The notes under the pieces were generated by a model. The model searched no databases. It had not been told where the DNA came from and saw only the letters and a list, made by a program, of their open reading frames with translations. From assembly GCF_007989825.1 (NCBI RefSeq), contig NZ_BJUA01000002.1, forward strand, positions 186,001 through 250,000: a stretch of DNA of 64,000 nucleotides, read 5' to 3'. The position numbers and the translations under genes were made by a program. Below, piece by piece: positions 24,902 through 34,323 of this stretch (position 1 is the stretch's first letter; each line of letters starts with the position of its first letter). This DNA comes from Cellulomonas persica (GTDB taxonomy: Bacteria; Actinomycetota; Actinomycetes; Actinomycetales; Cellulomonadaceae).

Positions 24902-26556
24902 GCGCCCGCGCCGAGGGCGTCGTGCTCGCCGCCACGACCGAGCAGGTGGGCGAGCCCGCGGTCAACATCGGGATCTTCGCGCTGTTCGTCCTCGTGACGC
25001 TCGTGATCGTGTTCCGGGCGTCGCGCAACAACAAGACCGCGGCCGACTACTACGCCGCGGGCCGGTCCTTCACCGGGCCGCAGAACGGCACGGCGATCGC
25101 GGGCGACTACCTGTCCGCCGCGTCCTTCCTCGGGATCTGCGGAGCGATCGCGATCAACGGGTACGACGGCTTCCTGTACTCGATCGGCTTCCTCGTCGCC
25201 TGGCTCGTCGCGCTCCTGCTCGTCGCCGAGCTGTTGCGCAACACCGGCCGGTTCACCATGGCGGACGTGCTGTCGTTCCGGCTCAAGGAACGCCCCGTGC
25301 GCATGGCGGCGGCGCTCTCGACGCTCACGGTCGTCTTCTTCTACCTGCTCGCCCAGATGGCCGGCGCCGGTGGCCTCGTCGCGCTGCTGCTCGGCATCTC
25401 GGGCACCGCGGCGCAGGGCGTGGTCATCGCCGTCGTCGGCGCGCTCATGATCCTGTACGTCCTCGTCGGCGGCATGAAGGGCACCACGTGGGTGCAGATC
25501 ATCAAGGCCGTCCTGCTCATCCTCGGCGCCGGCGTCATGACCCTGTGGGTGCTGGCCAAGTTCGGCTTCAGCCTGTCGGCGGTCATCCAGGGTGCCGTCG
25601 ACGCCGCGGGTGAGGGCGGGGAGGCGCTGATCGGCCCGGGCAAGCAGTACGGCGCGTCCGCGCTGAGCCAGCTGAACTTCCTGTCCCTGGCGCTCGCGCT
25701 CGTGCTCGGCACCGCGGGGCTGCCGCACGTGCTCATGCGCTTCTACACGGTGCCCTCGGCGAAGGAGGCGCGCCGCTCGGTGGTCTGGGCCATCTGGCTG
25801 ATCGGGATCTTCTACCTGTTCACGCTCGTGCTCGGCTACGGCGCCGGTGCGCTCGTCGGACCGGACGTGATCAAGGGAGCACCGGGCGGCGTGAACTCGG
25901 CGGCGCCGCTGCTCGCGTACGAGCTCGGCGGGACGATCCTCCTCGGCGTGATCTCCGCCGTGGCGTTCGCGACGATCCTCGCGGTCGTCGCGGGACTGAC
26001 GATCACCGCCGCGACGTCGTTCGCGCACGACATCTACGCCAACGTCATCAAGAAGGGCCAGATCCGGCCCGACGGCGAGGTGCGTGTCGCCCGCATCACG
26101 GTGGTCGCGATCGGTCTGCTCGCGATCATCGGGGGGATCTTCGCGAACGGGCAGAACGTCGCGTTCCTGGTGGCGCTGGCGTTCGCGGTCGCGGCGAGCG
26201 CGAACCTGCCGACGATCCTCTACTCGCTCTTCTGGAAGCGGTTCAACACCTCGGGCGCCCTGTGGAGCATGTACGGCGGCCTGATCTCGTGCATCGTGCT
26301 CATCGTGTTCTCGCCCGTCGTGTCGGGCAAGGTCGATCCCGTGACGGGGGACAGCCTGTCGATGATCCGAGACACGTCGATCGACTTCCACCTGATCGGG
26401 CTCGAGAACCCCGGGCTGATCTCGATCCCGCTGGCCTTCGTGCTCGGCATCGTCGGGACCCTGATCAGCCGCGAGAAGCCGCACCCGGAGAAGTTCGCGG
26501 AGATGGAGGTGCGCTCGCTCACCGGCGCGGGCGCCGAGAAGGCGACCGTGCACTGA
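24898..26556 (+). CDS. actP: Cation/acetate symporter (solute:sodium symporter family)
   Basis: The 552-residue protein has about thirteen membrane helices and the SSS-family signature. Landmarks are AADYYAAGRSFTGPQNG near residue 45, GDYLSAASFLGICG, and AGLPHVLMRFYTVPSAKEARRSV. It matches ActP/MctC members, which take up acetate, propionate or pyruvate with Na+ or H+. It is translationally coupled to the DUF485 gene. The CRP/GlxR-like site upstream suggests carbon-source control. The exact substrate cannot be told from sequence. Confidence 0.9.
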   Translation: MSARAEGVVLAATTEQVGEPAVNIGIFALFVLVTLVIVFRASRNNKTAADYYAAGRSFTGPQNGTAIAGDYLSAASFLGICGAIAINGYDGFLYSIGFLVAWLVALLLVAELLRNTGRFTMADVLSFRLKERPVRMAAALSTLTVVFFYLLAQMAGAGGLVALLLGISGTAAQGVVIAVVGALMILYVLVGGMKGTTWVQIIKAVLLILGAGVMTLWVLAKFGFSLSAVIQGAVDAAGEGGEALIGPGKQYGASALSQLNFLSLALALVLGTAGLPHVLMRFYTVPSAKEARRSVVWAIWLIGIFYLFTLVLGYGAGALVGPDVIKGAPGGVNSAAPLLAYELGGTILLGVISAVAFATILAVVAGLTITAATSFAHDIYANVIKKGQIRPDGEVRVARITVVAIGLLAIIGGIFANGQNVAFLVALAFAVAASANLPTILYSLFWKRFNTSGALWSMYGGLISCIVLIVFSPVVSGKVDPVTGDSLSMIRDTSIDFHLIGLENPGLISIPLAFVLGIVGTLISREKPHPEKFAEMEVRSLTGAGAEKATVH

Positions 26557-26570
26557 CCGGTGCAGCACGT

Positions 26571-26606
26571 GCGGCGGGCGGCCCGGTCGGACGGGTCGCC
26601 CGCCGC
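26571..26606. terminator. Terminator between actP and the methyltransferase
   Basis: GCGGCGGGCG (26571-26580) pairs perfectly with CGCCCGCCGC (26597-26606), and inner CCCG/CGGG bases extend the fold. It lies between converging genes. Confidence 0.75.
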
Positions 26607-26642
26607 GCGGGCTCAGCGCCGGTGCGCGGGCTCAGGGCCGGT
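26605..26642. repeat. Tandem 19-base duplication at the methyltransferase stop
   Basis: Two adjacent 19-base copies (26605-26623 and 26624-26642) share 18 positions. The second copy contains the stop codon and last codons of the minus-strand methyltransferase. The first lies just beyond it. It looks like a recent local duplication. Confidence 0.7.
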
Positions 26643-27465
26643 GCGCGACGAAGATCGCCGTGCCCGGCAGCAGCGCGCCGCGGACCGGACCCCAGCCGCC
26701 CCACGTCCGGTCGTGCCCGGCGGGCCACTCGGGTTCCACGACGCGGTCGAGCACGAGGCCGGCACCGACGATGTCCGCCACGTGGTCGCCCAGCGTGCGG
26801 TGGTACTCGGCGTACAGCACCGCGCCGGACGCGCCGAGCTCGACGTACGGCCGCCGGTCGAAGTACGAGCGGATCGCGGTCAGGCCCTCGGGGTCGTCCG
26901 GGAAGGCCCACCGCACCGGGTGGGTCACCGCGCACACCCAGCGTCCCCCTGGCCGGAGGACGCGCGCCGCCTCGGCGTGCACGGCCGCGGCGTCGGGGAC
27001 GAACGGGATCGCGCCGAACGCCGTGAAGACGGCGTCGAACGTCGCGTCGGGGAACGGCAGCCGACGCGCGTCGGCGACGACCGTGGGCACGCGCACGCCT
27101 GCCGCCTCGTCGTACCCGCGTCCCGCGGCCAGCATCTGCTCCGACAGGTCGCTCGCGACGACCAGCGCCCCCTGCGTCGCGAGCCACCGGCTGCACTGCG
27201 CGGCTCCGGCGCCGACCTCGAGGACGCGCGCGCCGGCGACGTCGCCGAGCAGGCGGGCGTCGGCCTCCCGCAGGTGCTCGGGGCACCACACGAAGTCGGC
27301 CGGACCCAGGAAGTCGCCGTGCTCGTCGAGGTACTCGGCAGCGTTCGCGTCCCACCAGCGGCGTGCGGCGGTCCCGTCGTCAGCGACGTGCCGGAACGCC
27401 ACCTCGGCCAGGTCCTCGGCTCCCCGGTCCTGGTCAGCCCTGCGCTCGGACGCGTCGTGCACCAT
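26632..27465 (-). CDS. Class I SAM-dependent methyltransferase
   Basis: The 277-residue product is a UbiE/type-11 methyltransferase. Motif I is ARVLEVGAGAAQCSRWL, followed by VASDLSEQML, then DAVFTAFGAIPFVPD and VLRPGGRWV. The N-terminal part (AARRWWDANAAEYLDEHGDFLGPADFVWCPEHL) is shared by an actinobacterial subfamily of unknown substrate. The ATG is preceded after six bases by CACACT, a weak leaderless signal. It stands alone, so context gives no clue to the substrate. Confidence 0.88.
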   Translation of the reverse strand: MVHDASERRADQDRGAEDLAEVAFRHVADDGTAARRWWDANAAEYLDEHGDFLGPADFVWCPEHLREADARLLGDVAGARVLEVGAGAAQCSRWLATQGALVVASDLSEQMLAAGRGYDEAAGVRVPTVVADARRLPFPDATFDAVFTAFGAIPFVPDAAAVHAEAARVLRPGGRWVCAVTHPVRWAFPDDPEGLTAIRSYFDRRPYVELGASGAVLYAEYHRTLGDHVADIVGAGLVLDRVVEPEWPAGHDRTWGGWGPVRGALLPGTAIFVAHRP

Positions 27466-27607
27466 GCCACCAGTGTGGCGGAGCGCGGCGACACCCCGAC
27501 CCGGGACGGAAGGACCGCGGCGTGCGCGGGCACGCGGATAGGCTGACGGCACGGACGCCCGACGATGCGCGCCGGCCCCCCCTGTCGTTCGATGAAGGAG
27601 CTCACGC

Positions 27608-28633
27608 GTGCGAGTCGGTCTGCTCACCGGTGGTGGCGACGTCCCCGGGCTGAACGCGGCCATACGTGCCGTCGTCAAGCGCGGCGAGGGAGAGTACGGC
27701 CACCAGATCGTGGGCTTCCGCAACGGCTGGCGCGGGGTCGTGGACGGCGACGTCCTGCCGCTGTCGCGTCAGCACATCCGCAACGTCCTGCCGGTCGGCG
27801 GGACGCTGCTCGGCACGGCCCGGTTCCACCCGCACGCGAGCGACGGCGGCATCGACGCGGTGCTCGCGACGCTCGAGGCGGAGCGTCTCGAGGCGCTCAT
27901 CTGCATCGGCGGTGACGGCACCCTGCACGCGGCGAGCAAGATCGCCGAGGCGGGCGTCAAGATCGTCGCGATCCCCAAGACGATCGACAACGACGTGTGG
28001 GGGACCGACCAGTCGATCGGGTTCGACACCGCGGTGACGGTCGCGACCGAGGCCGTCGACCGGATCCACACCACGGCCGAGAGCCACAACCGTGTGATGA
28101 TCGTCGAGGTCATGGGCCGGCACGCGGGCTGGATCGCGGCGACCGCGGGCATCGCGGGCGGGGCCGAGATCGTCCTCGCGCCCGAGGCGCCCTTCGACAT
28201 CGAGAAGATCGAGAAGTTCCTCAAGCACCGCCACCGTGCGCACGCGAGCTTCTCGATCGTGGTCGTCGCCGAGGGCGCCGTCCCGGCCGAGGGCACGGCG
28301 ATGCACTACGAGACGCAGGTCGGCAAGTTCGGCGAGATCGTCGCGGGCGCCATCGGCGAGCGGCTCAAGGCCGAGATCGAGAAGCGCACGGGCTTCGACA
28401 CGCGCGTCACGGTGCTGGGCCACGTCCAGCGCGGCGGCACGCCGACGCCCACCGACCGCATCCTCGGCAGCCGGTTCGGCGTCGCCGCGATCGACGCGGT
28501 GACGCAGGGCCGCTCGAGCGTGATGACTGCCCTGCGCGGCGACCGCGTCGAGCTCGTCCCGCTCGCGGAGGTCGCCGGGAAGGTCAAGCACGTCCCGGCC
28601 GAGCTGCTCCAGGTCGCGAGCGCCCTGGCGTGA
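27608..28633 (+). CDS. pfkA: 6-phosphofructokinase
   Basis: Pfk phosphorylates fructose 6-phosphate, committing carbon to glycolysis. The 341-residue enzyme has GGDVPGLNAAIR (residues 9-20), GGDGT (101-105), PKTIDND (123-129), a MGRHAGWIA substrate motif and HVQRGGTPT. Gly104 is the ATP-type residue, while Lys124 is found in PPi-type enzymes. Known Streptomyces ATP-dependent enzymes have this same mix, so ATP is the likely donor. AAGGAG precedes the GTG. A TAGGCT -10 at 27537-27542 implies a leader of about 60 bases. Confidence 0.95.
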   Translation: MRVGLLTGGGDVPGLNAAIRAVVKRGEGEYGHQIVGFRNGWRGVVDGDVLPLSRQHIRNVLPVGGTLLGTARFHPHASDGGIDAVLATLEAERLEALICIGGDGTLHAASKIAEAGVKIVAIPKTIDNDVWGTDQSIGFDTAVTVATEAVDRIHTTAESHNRVMIVEVMGRHAGWIAATAGIAGGAEIVLAPEAPFDIEKIEKFLKHRHRAHASFSIVVVAEGAVPAEGTAMHYETQVGKFGEIVAGAIGERLKAEIEKRTGFDTRVTVLGHVQRGGTPTPTDRILGSRFGVAAIDAVTQGRSSVMTALRGDRVELVPLAEVAGKVKHVPAELLQVASALA

Positions 28634-28868
28634 GCCTCGCGGGCCGCGTCGTCGCCGACGCCCGGCCTTTGACCCACTCCGCCGTCCACCGTTAGGGTGG
28701 ACGGCGGTGCCGCGCGCCTTCTTTCTCGCGTGCCCGCACGAGCTCGTCTCACGGCGACTCGTCGGGCCGCCGTGAACCTCGAGAACACTCCTGACGTGAA
28801 ACCTCGTGGAGGCGTGCCCGCCGTCCCTGTACGAACTACTTCCTGTCCGCATCGGAGCCCACCACTAC
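28634..28868 (+). promoter_or_regulatory. rpsA promoter and long leader
   Basis: A TAGGGT -10 hexamer lies near 28692-28697. The leader would then be about 165 bases. Only a weak GGAG 11 bases before the start codon was seen. S1 is not expected to depend on a strong Shine-Dalgarno and can regulate its own mRNA. No known riboswitch was recognised. Confidence 0.45.
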
Positions 28869-30347
28869 ATGAGCATCTCCACCCCCGCGAAGCCCGCCAC
28901 GCCGCAGGTCGCGATCAACGACATCGGCACGGCTGAGGACCTCCTCGCCGCGATCGACGCCACCATCAAGTACTTCAACGACGGCGACATCGTCGAGGGC
29001 GTCGTCGTCAAGGTCGACCGCGACGAGGTCCTGCTGGACATCGGTTACAAGACCGAGGGCGTCATCCCCTCCCGCGAGCTGTCCATCAAGCACGACGTGG
29101 ACCCCGGCGAGGTCGTCAAGGTCGGCGACGAGGTCGAGGCCCTGGTCCTCCAGAAGGAGGACAAGGAAGGCCGGCTGATCCTGTCCAAGAAGCGGGCGCA
29201 GTACGAGCGCGCGTGGGGCACGATCGAGAAGATCAAGGAGGAGGACGGCGTCGTCACCGGCACCGTCATCGAGGTCGTCAAGGGCGGCCTCATCCTCGAC
29301 ATCGGTCTGCGCGGCTTCCTGCCCGCCTCGCTCGTCGAGATGCGTCGCGTCCGCGACCTCGGCCCGTACGTGGGCAAGGAGATCGAGGCCAAGATCATCG
29401 AGCTCGACAAGAACCGCAACAACGTGGTCCTGTCGCGCCGCGCGTGGCTCGAGCAGACGCAGTCCGAGGTCCGCTCCACCTTCCTGCAGACGCTGCAGAA
29501 GGGCCAGGTGCGCCCCGGTGTCGTCTCGTCGATCGTCAACTTCGGTGCGTTCGTCGACCTGGGTGGCGTGGACGGGCTCGTGCACGTCTCCGAGCTGTCC
29601 TGGAAGCACATCGACCACCCGTCCGAGGTCGTCGAGGTCGGCCAGGAGGTCACGGTCGAGGTCCTGGACGTCGACTTCGACCGCGAGCGTGTCTCGCTGT
29701 CGCTGAAGGCGACGCAGGAGGACCCGTGGCAGGCGTTCGCCCGGACGCACGCCATCGGCCAGGTCGTCCCCGGCAAGGTCACCAAGCTCGTCCCGTTCGG
29801 TGCGTTCGTGCGCGTCGAGGACGGCATCGAGGGCCTGGTCCACATCTCGGAGCTGGCCGTGCGCCACGTCGAGATCCCCGAGCAGGTCGTCCAGGTCGGC
29901 GACGACGTGTTCGTCAAGGTCATCGACATCGACCTGGAGCGCCGCCGCATCTCGCTGTCGCTCAAGCAGGCGAACGAGGGCTTCGACCCCGAGTCGGAGG
30001 ACTTCGACCCCGCGCTGTACGGCATGGCGGCCGAGTACGACGAGCAGGGCAACTACAAGTACCCCGAGGGCTTCGACCCGGCCACGAACGAGTGGCTCGA
30101 GGGCTTCGAGGCTCAGCGCGAGGCGTGGGAGGCCCAGTACGCGGCCGCTCACGAGCGCTGGGAGGCCCACCGCAAGCAGGTCGCCGAGGCTGCGAAGGCC
30201 GACGCCGAGGCTGCGACGTCCGAGTCGGCTCCGGCCGCCGGCGGCGCGGTGCCGTCGTCCTACTCGTCGTCGACCGACGAGGCCACGGGGACGCTCGCGT
30301 CCGACGAGGCCCTCGCCGCGCTGCGCGAGAAGCTCACGGGCAACTGA
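28869..30347 (+). CDS. rpsA: 30S ribosomal protein S1
   Basis: This 492-residue protein has four S1 RNA-binding domains (about residues 35-105, 120-190, 210-280 and 295-365), fewer than the six of Escherichia coli but normal for actinobacteria. The third and fourth contain VSSIVNFGAFVDL and VTKLVPFGAFVRV. An acidic, Tyr-rich region and a low-complexity Ala/Ser tail follow. S1 helps mRNA bind the small subunit. The ATG at 28869 was chosen over an earlier frame opening because the family starts near here (MSISTP). Confidence 0.95.
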   Translation: MSISTPAKPATPQVAINDIGTAEDLLAAIDATIKYFNDGDIVEGVVVKVDRDEVLLDIGYKTEGVIPSRELSIKHDVDPGEVVKVGDEVEALVLQKEDKEGRLILSKKRAQYERAWGTIEKIKEEDGVVTGTVIEVVKGGLILDIGLRGFLPASLVEMRRVRDLGPYVGKEIEAKIIELDKNRNNVVLSRRAWLEQTQSEVRSTFLQTLQKGQVRPGVVSSIVNFGAFVDLGGVDGLVHVSELSWKHIDHPSEVVEVGQEVTVEVLDVDFDRERVSLSLKATQEDPWQAFARTHAIGQVVPGKVTKLVPFGAFVRVEDGIEGLVHISELAVRHVEIPEQVVQVGDDVFVKVIDIDLERRRISLSLKQANEGFDPESEDFDPALYGMAAEYDEQGNYKYPEGFDPATNEWLEGFEAQREAWEAQYAAAHERWEAHRKQVAEAAKADAEAATSESAPAAGGAVPSSYSSSTDEATGTLASDEALAALREKLTGN

Positions 30348-30392
30348 TCCACACCGGGTGATCGGGAGCGACTGCTCCCGGGCATCCGGACC

Positions 30393-30430
30393 ACGGCGGG
30401 CCGGTCACCTTCGGGTGGCCGGCCCGCCGT
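30393..30430 (+). terminator. rpsA terminator with TTCG loop
   Basis: A 17-base stem is formed by 30393-30409 and 30414-30430, with one G-T wobble, closed by a TTCG tetraloop. There is no T tract. Confidence 0.85.
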
Positions 30431-30525
30431 GCGTTCTCCGGCCCCGGCTCCGGGAGTGCGCGGCCGCACGCCGAGCGGCACGTCGAGCGGGAGCGCGGCA
30501 CGGCACCGGCGGGCAGGATGGGGGC

Positions 30526-31170
30526 ATGCAACGGATCGGCCTGACAGGCGGCATCGCGGCGGGCAAGTCGGTGGCCGCCCAGCGGCTCTCCGAGCTCGGT
30601 GCGGTGGTGATCGACTCCGACGTGCTCGCGCGCGAGGCGGTGGCCCCGGGATCGGCGGGCCTCGCCGCCGTGGTCGAGGCGTTCGGCGAGGGCGTGCTCG
30701 ACGCGGACGGGGCGCTCGACCGCGCGGCGATGGCGTCGCTCGTCTTCGCCGACGCCGACCGGCGACGTGCGCTCGAGGCAATCGTCCACCCCGTCGTCCG
30801 CCGGCTCGGCGCGGAGCGCGAAGCCGCCGCGGCGACGGCGGACCCGGGCGCGGTGGTCGTCCACGACATCCCTCTCCTCGTGGAGACCGGCCAGGCCGAC
30901 ACGTTCCACCTCGTCGTCGTGGTGCACGCACCCGCGCTGCTGCGGGTCGAACGGCTGGTGCGTCTGCGGGGCATGGAACGCGCGGCGGCGGAGGCGCGCG
31001 TCGCCGCGCAGGCGAGCGACGAGGCCCGCCTGGCCGCGGCGGACGTCGTGCTCGACGGGTCGGGCACGGATGCCGACCTGCGCGCGCAGGTGGACGACCT
31101 GTGGGACCGCCTGTGCGACGAGCGGACGCAGGAGAGCCAGGCCGAGCAGGCCGACGCGCAGCACGGCTGA
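30526..31170 (+). CDS. coaE: Dephospho-CoA kinase
   Basis: CoaE performs the last step of coenzyme A synthesis, phosphorylating dephospho-CoA. The 214-residue protein has the P-loop GLTGGIAAGKS at residues 5-15 (the usual form is GGIGSGKS). It also has IDSDVLARE, IVHPVVRR and VHDIPLLVETG. The Glu/Gln-rich tail is poorly conserved. The start ATG has CAGGAT six bases before it (30514-30519), a leaderless pattern. coaE followed by uvrB is conserved in actinobacteria. Confidence 0.95.
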   Translation: MQRIGLTGGIAAGKSVAAQRLSELGAVVIDSDVLAREAVAPGSAGLAAVVEAFGEGVLDADGALDRAAMASLVFADADRRRALEAIVHPVVRRLGAEREAAAATADPGAVVVHDIPLLVETGQADTFHLVVVVHAPALLRVERLVRLRGMERAAAEARVAAQASDEARLAAADVVLDGSGTDADLRAQVDDLWDRLCDERTQESQAEQADAQHG

Positions 31171-31458
31171 CGCGGTGCGGACGACGACGCCGTCGGCGCA
31201 GCAGCCCGCCGAGCGCAGTGCCGCGTCCCGGTGGACGTCCGTCGCCGGCCGGTGCGGCACCCTCCGAACGGCGTAACGGGCGGCTCCATGTACCGCTTCC
31301 AGGGCATTCCCTCCGTGCCGCCCTATCGCTAATGTCCCCTCCAGGCAAGGGACGAACCGCCCCGACGCCGCAGGGGGCTCAACCTGGACGCCTGTCCTAC
31401 CGATAGACGTCTCACAAGCCGGTGCCGACGGGGTCGCCGCGACAAGGAGGTTCGAGCG
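31171..31458 (+). other. Intergenic region and leader of the small unknown gene
   Basis: No gene was found here. A TAATGT -10-like hexamer (31330-31335) would give a leader of about 120 bases for the next gene. A TTCCCT stands 17 bases before it but is a poor -35. The leader ends in a strong AAGGAGG. No known RNA motif was recognised. Confidence 0.4.
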
Positions 31459-31875
31459 ATGGTCAAGCCCATTCAGACGAGGGCGTCGGTCTCGGTCGCA
31501 TCCACACTGCTGTCCGAGGGCCGCATGCTCGAGCTCGCCGAGAAGGCCTCGACGGCCACGGACGACGCCTCGGGCCGGTTCCGGGTCGAGACGCGCACGC
31601 CGCACTCGACGACCTTCTCGCTGCGCGACCACCTCGACGGCTCGGAGCTGCTGCGCTTCGACACGAAGACCGACCGGGCGGTCGGCCGGACGACGGCGCG
31701 GACGGCGATCACGTTCTTCCGGACGAAGGAGGGCGGGCTCGCCTCGCTCGTCCCCGAGGCGAAGCGCAAGCTGCTCGGTTTCCGTGCGTACACGGACTTC
31801 ATGGACTGGTTCGTCACGGCCGTCGTGCGCGAGGACCCGAACGCGATCGTCACGGTCGTCGACGGCAAGGAGTGA
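31459..31875 (+). CDS. Unrecognised 138-residue protein
   Basis: I do not recognise this protein. It has no signal peptide, membrane helix or Cys. It is rich in Thr, Arg and acidic residues, with predicted alternating strands (RFRVETRTPHSTTFSL, ITFFRTKEGG) and a C-terminal amphipathic helix (FRAYTDFMDWFVTAVV). The codon use is like that of its neighbours, and AAGGAGG lies before the ATG, so it is probably a real and well-translated gene. It sits alone between coaE and uvrB and ends in its own terminator. A role cannot be given. Confidence 0.75.
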   Translation: MVKPIQTRASVSVASTLLSEGRMLELAEKASTATDDASGRFRVETRTPHSTTFSLRDHLDGSELLRFDTKTDRAVGRTTARTAITFFRTKEGGLASLVPEAKRKLLGFRAYTDFMDWFVTAVVREDPNAIVTVVDGKE

Positions 31876-31897
31876 CCCCGGGCGAGGCGTGACGCCG

Positions 31898-31927
31898 GGG
31901 AGCGCCGTCGGCTGCCGACGCGCTCCC
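31898..31927 (+). terminator. Terminator after the small unknown gene
   Basis: GGGAGCG-c-CGTCGGC pairs with GCCGACG-CGCTCCC around a tiny loop, with one bulged C. It lies 22 bases after the stop and before the uvrB promoter. Confidence 0.7.
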
Positions 31928-31975
31928 TGAAGGCCGCTGATCCTCGTCGGGAGCGGGTGTGTCGGTGGTCCGACG

Positions 31976-31987
31976 TACCGTGGTGAC
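31976..31987 (+). promoter_or_regulatory. Leaderless-type promoter of uvrB
   Basis: TACCGT (31976-31981) is followed by six bases and then the uvrB ATG, so the transcript should begin at the start codon. No LexA-like box was found next to it. Confidence 0.55.
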
Positions 31988-34093
31988 ATGCGTCCAGTCA
32001 CGGAGCTCCAGCGCACCGTCGCACCGTTCCAGGTCGTCTCCGAGTACACGCCGTCGGGTGACCAGCCCGAGGCGATCGCCCAGCTCGCCGCGCGCCTGAA
32101 CGCCGGCGAGAAGGACGTGGTGCTGCTCGGCGCCACGGGTACCGGGAAGTCGGCGACGACCGCCTGGCTGATCGAGCAGGTGCAGCGCCCGACCCTGGTC
32201 ATGGCGCCGAACAAGACGCTCGCGGCGCAGCTCGCCAACGAGTTCCGCGAGCTGCTGCCGAACAACGCCGTCGAGTACTTCGTCTCGTACTACGACTACT
32301 ACCAGCCCGAGGCGTACATCGCGCAGACGGACACCTACATCGAGAAGGACTCGTCGATCAACGACGAGGTCGAGCGGCTGCGCCACTCGGCGACGTCGTC
32401 GCTGCTGACGCGACGGGACGTGGTCGTGGTCGCGTCGGTGTCGTGCATCTACGGCCTGGGGACGCCGCAGGAGTACGTCGACCGCATGGTCACGCTGCGC
32501 GTGGGTGAGCAGGTCGACCGCGACCAGCTCCTGCGCCGCTTCGTGCAGATGCAGTACACCCGCAACGACATGGCGTTCACGCGCGGCACGTTCCGCGTCC
32601 GCGGGGACACCGTCGAGATCATCCCGAAGTACGAGGAGCTCGCGGTCCGGATCGAGTTCTTCGGCGACGAGATCGAGGCGATCGCCACGCTGCACCCGCT
32701 CACGGGTGAGGTGCTGCGCGCGGAGACCGAGATGATGATCTTCCCCGCGACGCACTACGTGGCGGGACCCGAGCGCATGGAGCGGGCGATCAGCGGGATC
32801 GAGGCGGAGCTCGAGGAGCGTCTCGCCGAGCTCGAACGCCAGGGCAAGCTGCTGGAGGCCCAGCGTCTGCGGATGCGCACGACGTACGACATCGAGCTCA
32901 TGCGGCAGGTCGGCTCGTGCTCGGGGATCGAGAACTACTCGCGGCACATCGACGGCCGTGCGCCCGGCTCCGCCCCGAACACGCTGCTGGACTTCTTCCC
33001 GGAGGACTTCCTGCTCGTGATCGACGAGTCACACGTCACCGTGCCGCAGATCGGCGCGATGTTCGAGGGCGACATGTCGCGCAAGCGCTCGCTCGTCGAC
33101 CACGGCTTCCGCCTGCCGAGCGCGACGGACAACCGGCCGCTGCGCTGGGAGGAGTTCGTCGAGCGCATCGGGCAGACCGTGTACCTGTCGGCCACTCCCG
33201 GCGACTACGAGCTGTCGATGGCGGACGGAGTGGTCGAGCAGATCATCCGGCCGACCGGGCTGGTCGACCCGGAGGTCGTGGTCAAGCCGACCAAGGGCCA
33301 GATCGACGACCTGCTGGGCGAGATCCGGGACCGGGTCGACCGTGACGAGCGCGTGCTCGTGACGACGCTGACCAAGAAGATGGCCGAGGACCTGACCGAC
33401 TACTTCCTCGAGAAGGGTGTGCGGGTGCGCTACCTGCACTCCGAGGTCGACACCCTGCGACGCGTCGAGCTGCTCCGCGAGCTGCGGCTGGGCGAGTACG
33501 ACGTCCTCGTCGGGATCAACCTGCTGCGTGAGGGGCTCGACCTGCCCGAGGTGTCCCTCGTCGCGATCCTGGACGCCGACAAGGAGGGCTTCCTGCGCTC
33601 GGGGAAGTCGCTCATCCAGACGATCGGGCGTGCGGCGCGCAACGTCTCGGGCCAGGTCCACATGTACGCGGACAAGATCACGCCCGCGATGCAGCTCGCC
33701 ATCGAGGAGACCGCCCGACGCCGCGAGAAGCAGGTCGCGTACAACACGGCCCACGGCATCGACCCGCAGCCGCTGCGCAAGAAGATCGGAGACATCACCG
33801 ACCTGCTCGCGCGGGAGGACGCCGACACGGCCGAGCTGCTCGGCGGCGGCGGACGGCAGACGAGCCGCGGCAAGGCACCCGTGCCCGGGTTCGGCTCGCG
33901 CGCGACGGCGACGGACGAACGTACCCGGCTGACCGGCGCGGCGGCGGGCGAGCTGGCGACGCTCATCCAGGACCTGACGGAGCAGATGCACGGAGCGGCG
34001 GCCGAGCTGCAGTTCGAGCTCGCCGCGCGGCTGCGCGACGAGATCTCCGGGCTCAAGAAGGAGCTCCGTCAGATGCAGGCGGCGACGGCGTAG
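31988..34093 (+). CDS. uvrB: Excinuclease ABC subunit B
   Basis: UvrB verifies damage and opens DNA in nucleotide excision repair. The 701-residue protein has Walker [12 protein letters not shown], the beta-hairpin region [11 protein letters not shown], the helicase motif [10 protein letters not shown] (DEAD-like), [20 protein letters not shown], and a C-terminal UVR motif near 650-690 ([17 protein letters not shown], [13 protein letters not shown]). No ribosome site is visible, which agrees with a leaderless start. uvrA and uvrC lie within 15 kb. Confidence 0.97.
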   Translation: MRPVTELQRTVAPFQVVSEYTPSGDQPEAIAQLAARLNAGEKDVVLLGATGTGKSATTAWLIEQVQRPTLVMAPNKTLAAQLANEFRELLPNNAVEYFVSYYDYYQPEAYIAQTDTYIEKDSSINDEVERLRHSATSSLLTRRDVVVVASVSCIYGLGTPQEYVDRMVTLRVGEQVDRDQLLRRFVQMQYTRNDMAFTRGTFRVRGDTVEIIPKYEELAVRIEFFGDEIEAIATLHPLTGEVLRAETEMMIFPATHYVAGPERMERAISGIEAELEERLAELERQGKLLEAQRLRMRTTYDIELMRQVGSCSGIENYSRHIDGRAPGSAPNTLLDFFPEDFLLVIDESHVTVPQIGAMFEGDMSRKRSLVDHGFRLPSATDNRPLRWEEFVERIGQTVYLSATPGDYELSMADGVVEQIIRPTGLVDPEVVVKPTKGQIDDLLGEIRDRVDRDERVLVTTLTKKMAEDLTDYFLEKGVRVRYLHSEVDTLRRVELLRELRLGEYDVLVGINLLREGLDLPEVSLVAILDADKEGFLRSGKSLIQTIGRAARNVSGQVHMYADKITPAMQLAIEETARRREKQVAYNTAHGIDPQPLRKKIGDITDLLAREDADTAELLGGGGRQTSRGKAPVPGFGSRATATDERTRLTGAAAGELATLIQDLTEQMHGAAAELQFELAARLRDEISGLKKELRQMQAATA

Positions 34094-34171
34094 CGCACGT
34101 CCCGCGGGGGCCGGCCCGAGCGGACGGCGTGATCTGCGGCACGGCGCGCGGCAGCGTGGTCGTTCGTCGCA

Positions 34172-34177
34172 TACGAT
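34172..34177 (+). promoter_or_regulatory. -10 element of the terC transcript
   Basis: TACGAT lies just upstream of the riboswitch, placing the transcript start near 34184. No clear -35 was found. Confidence 0.5.
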
Positions 34178-34185
34178 GACCGTCG

Positions 34186-34323
34186 GTGAAGGGGAGTACC
34201 CCACAATCGGCCGCGTCGTCATCACGGACCTCGCCGGCTGGAGCACCCGGTCCCCGGACCGGACTCCGGGCGGCGGCAGCCCGGTGCGGTCGGCCCGGGT
34301 CAGCGGGCGGGGGAGACCTTCGG
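34186..34323 (+). ncRNA. yybP-ykoY manganese riboswitch
   Basis: The leader has the hallmark 5' block GAAGGGGAGTA (34188-34198), an internal CGTCGTCATCACGG stretch, and the 3' block GGGGAGACCTTC (34310-34321). GAAGG and CCTTC close the P1 helix. This order and the 135-base size match the yybP-ykoY family, which senses Mn2+ and commonly controls TerC-family exporters. The next gene is such an exporter. The call is from motif recognition without a covariance model. Confidence 0.8.
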
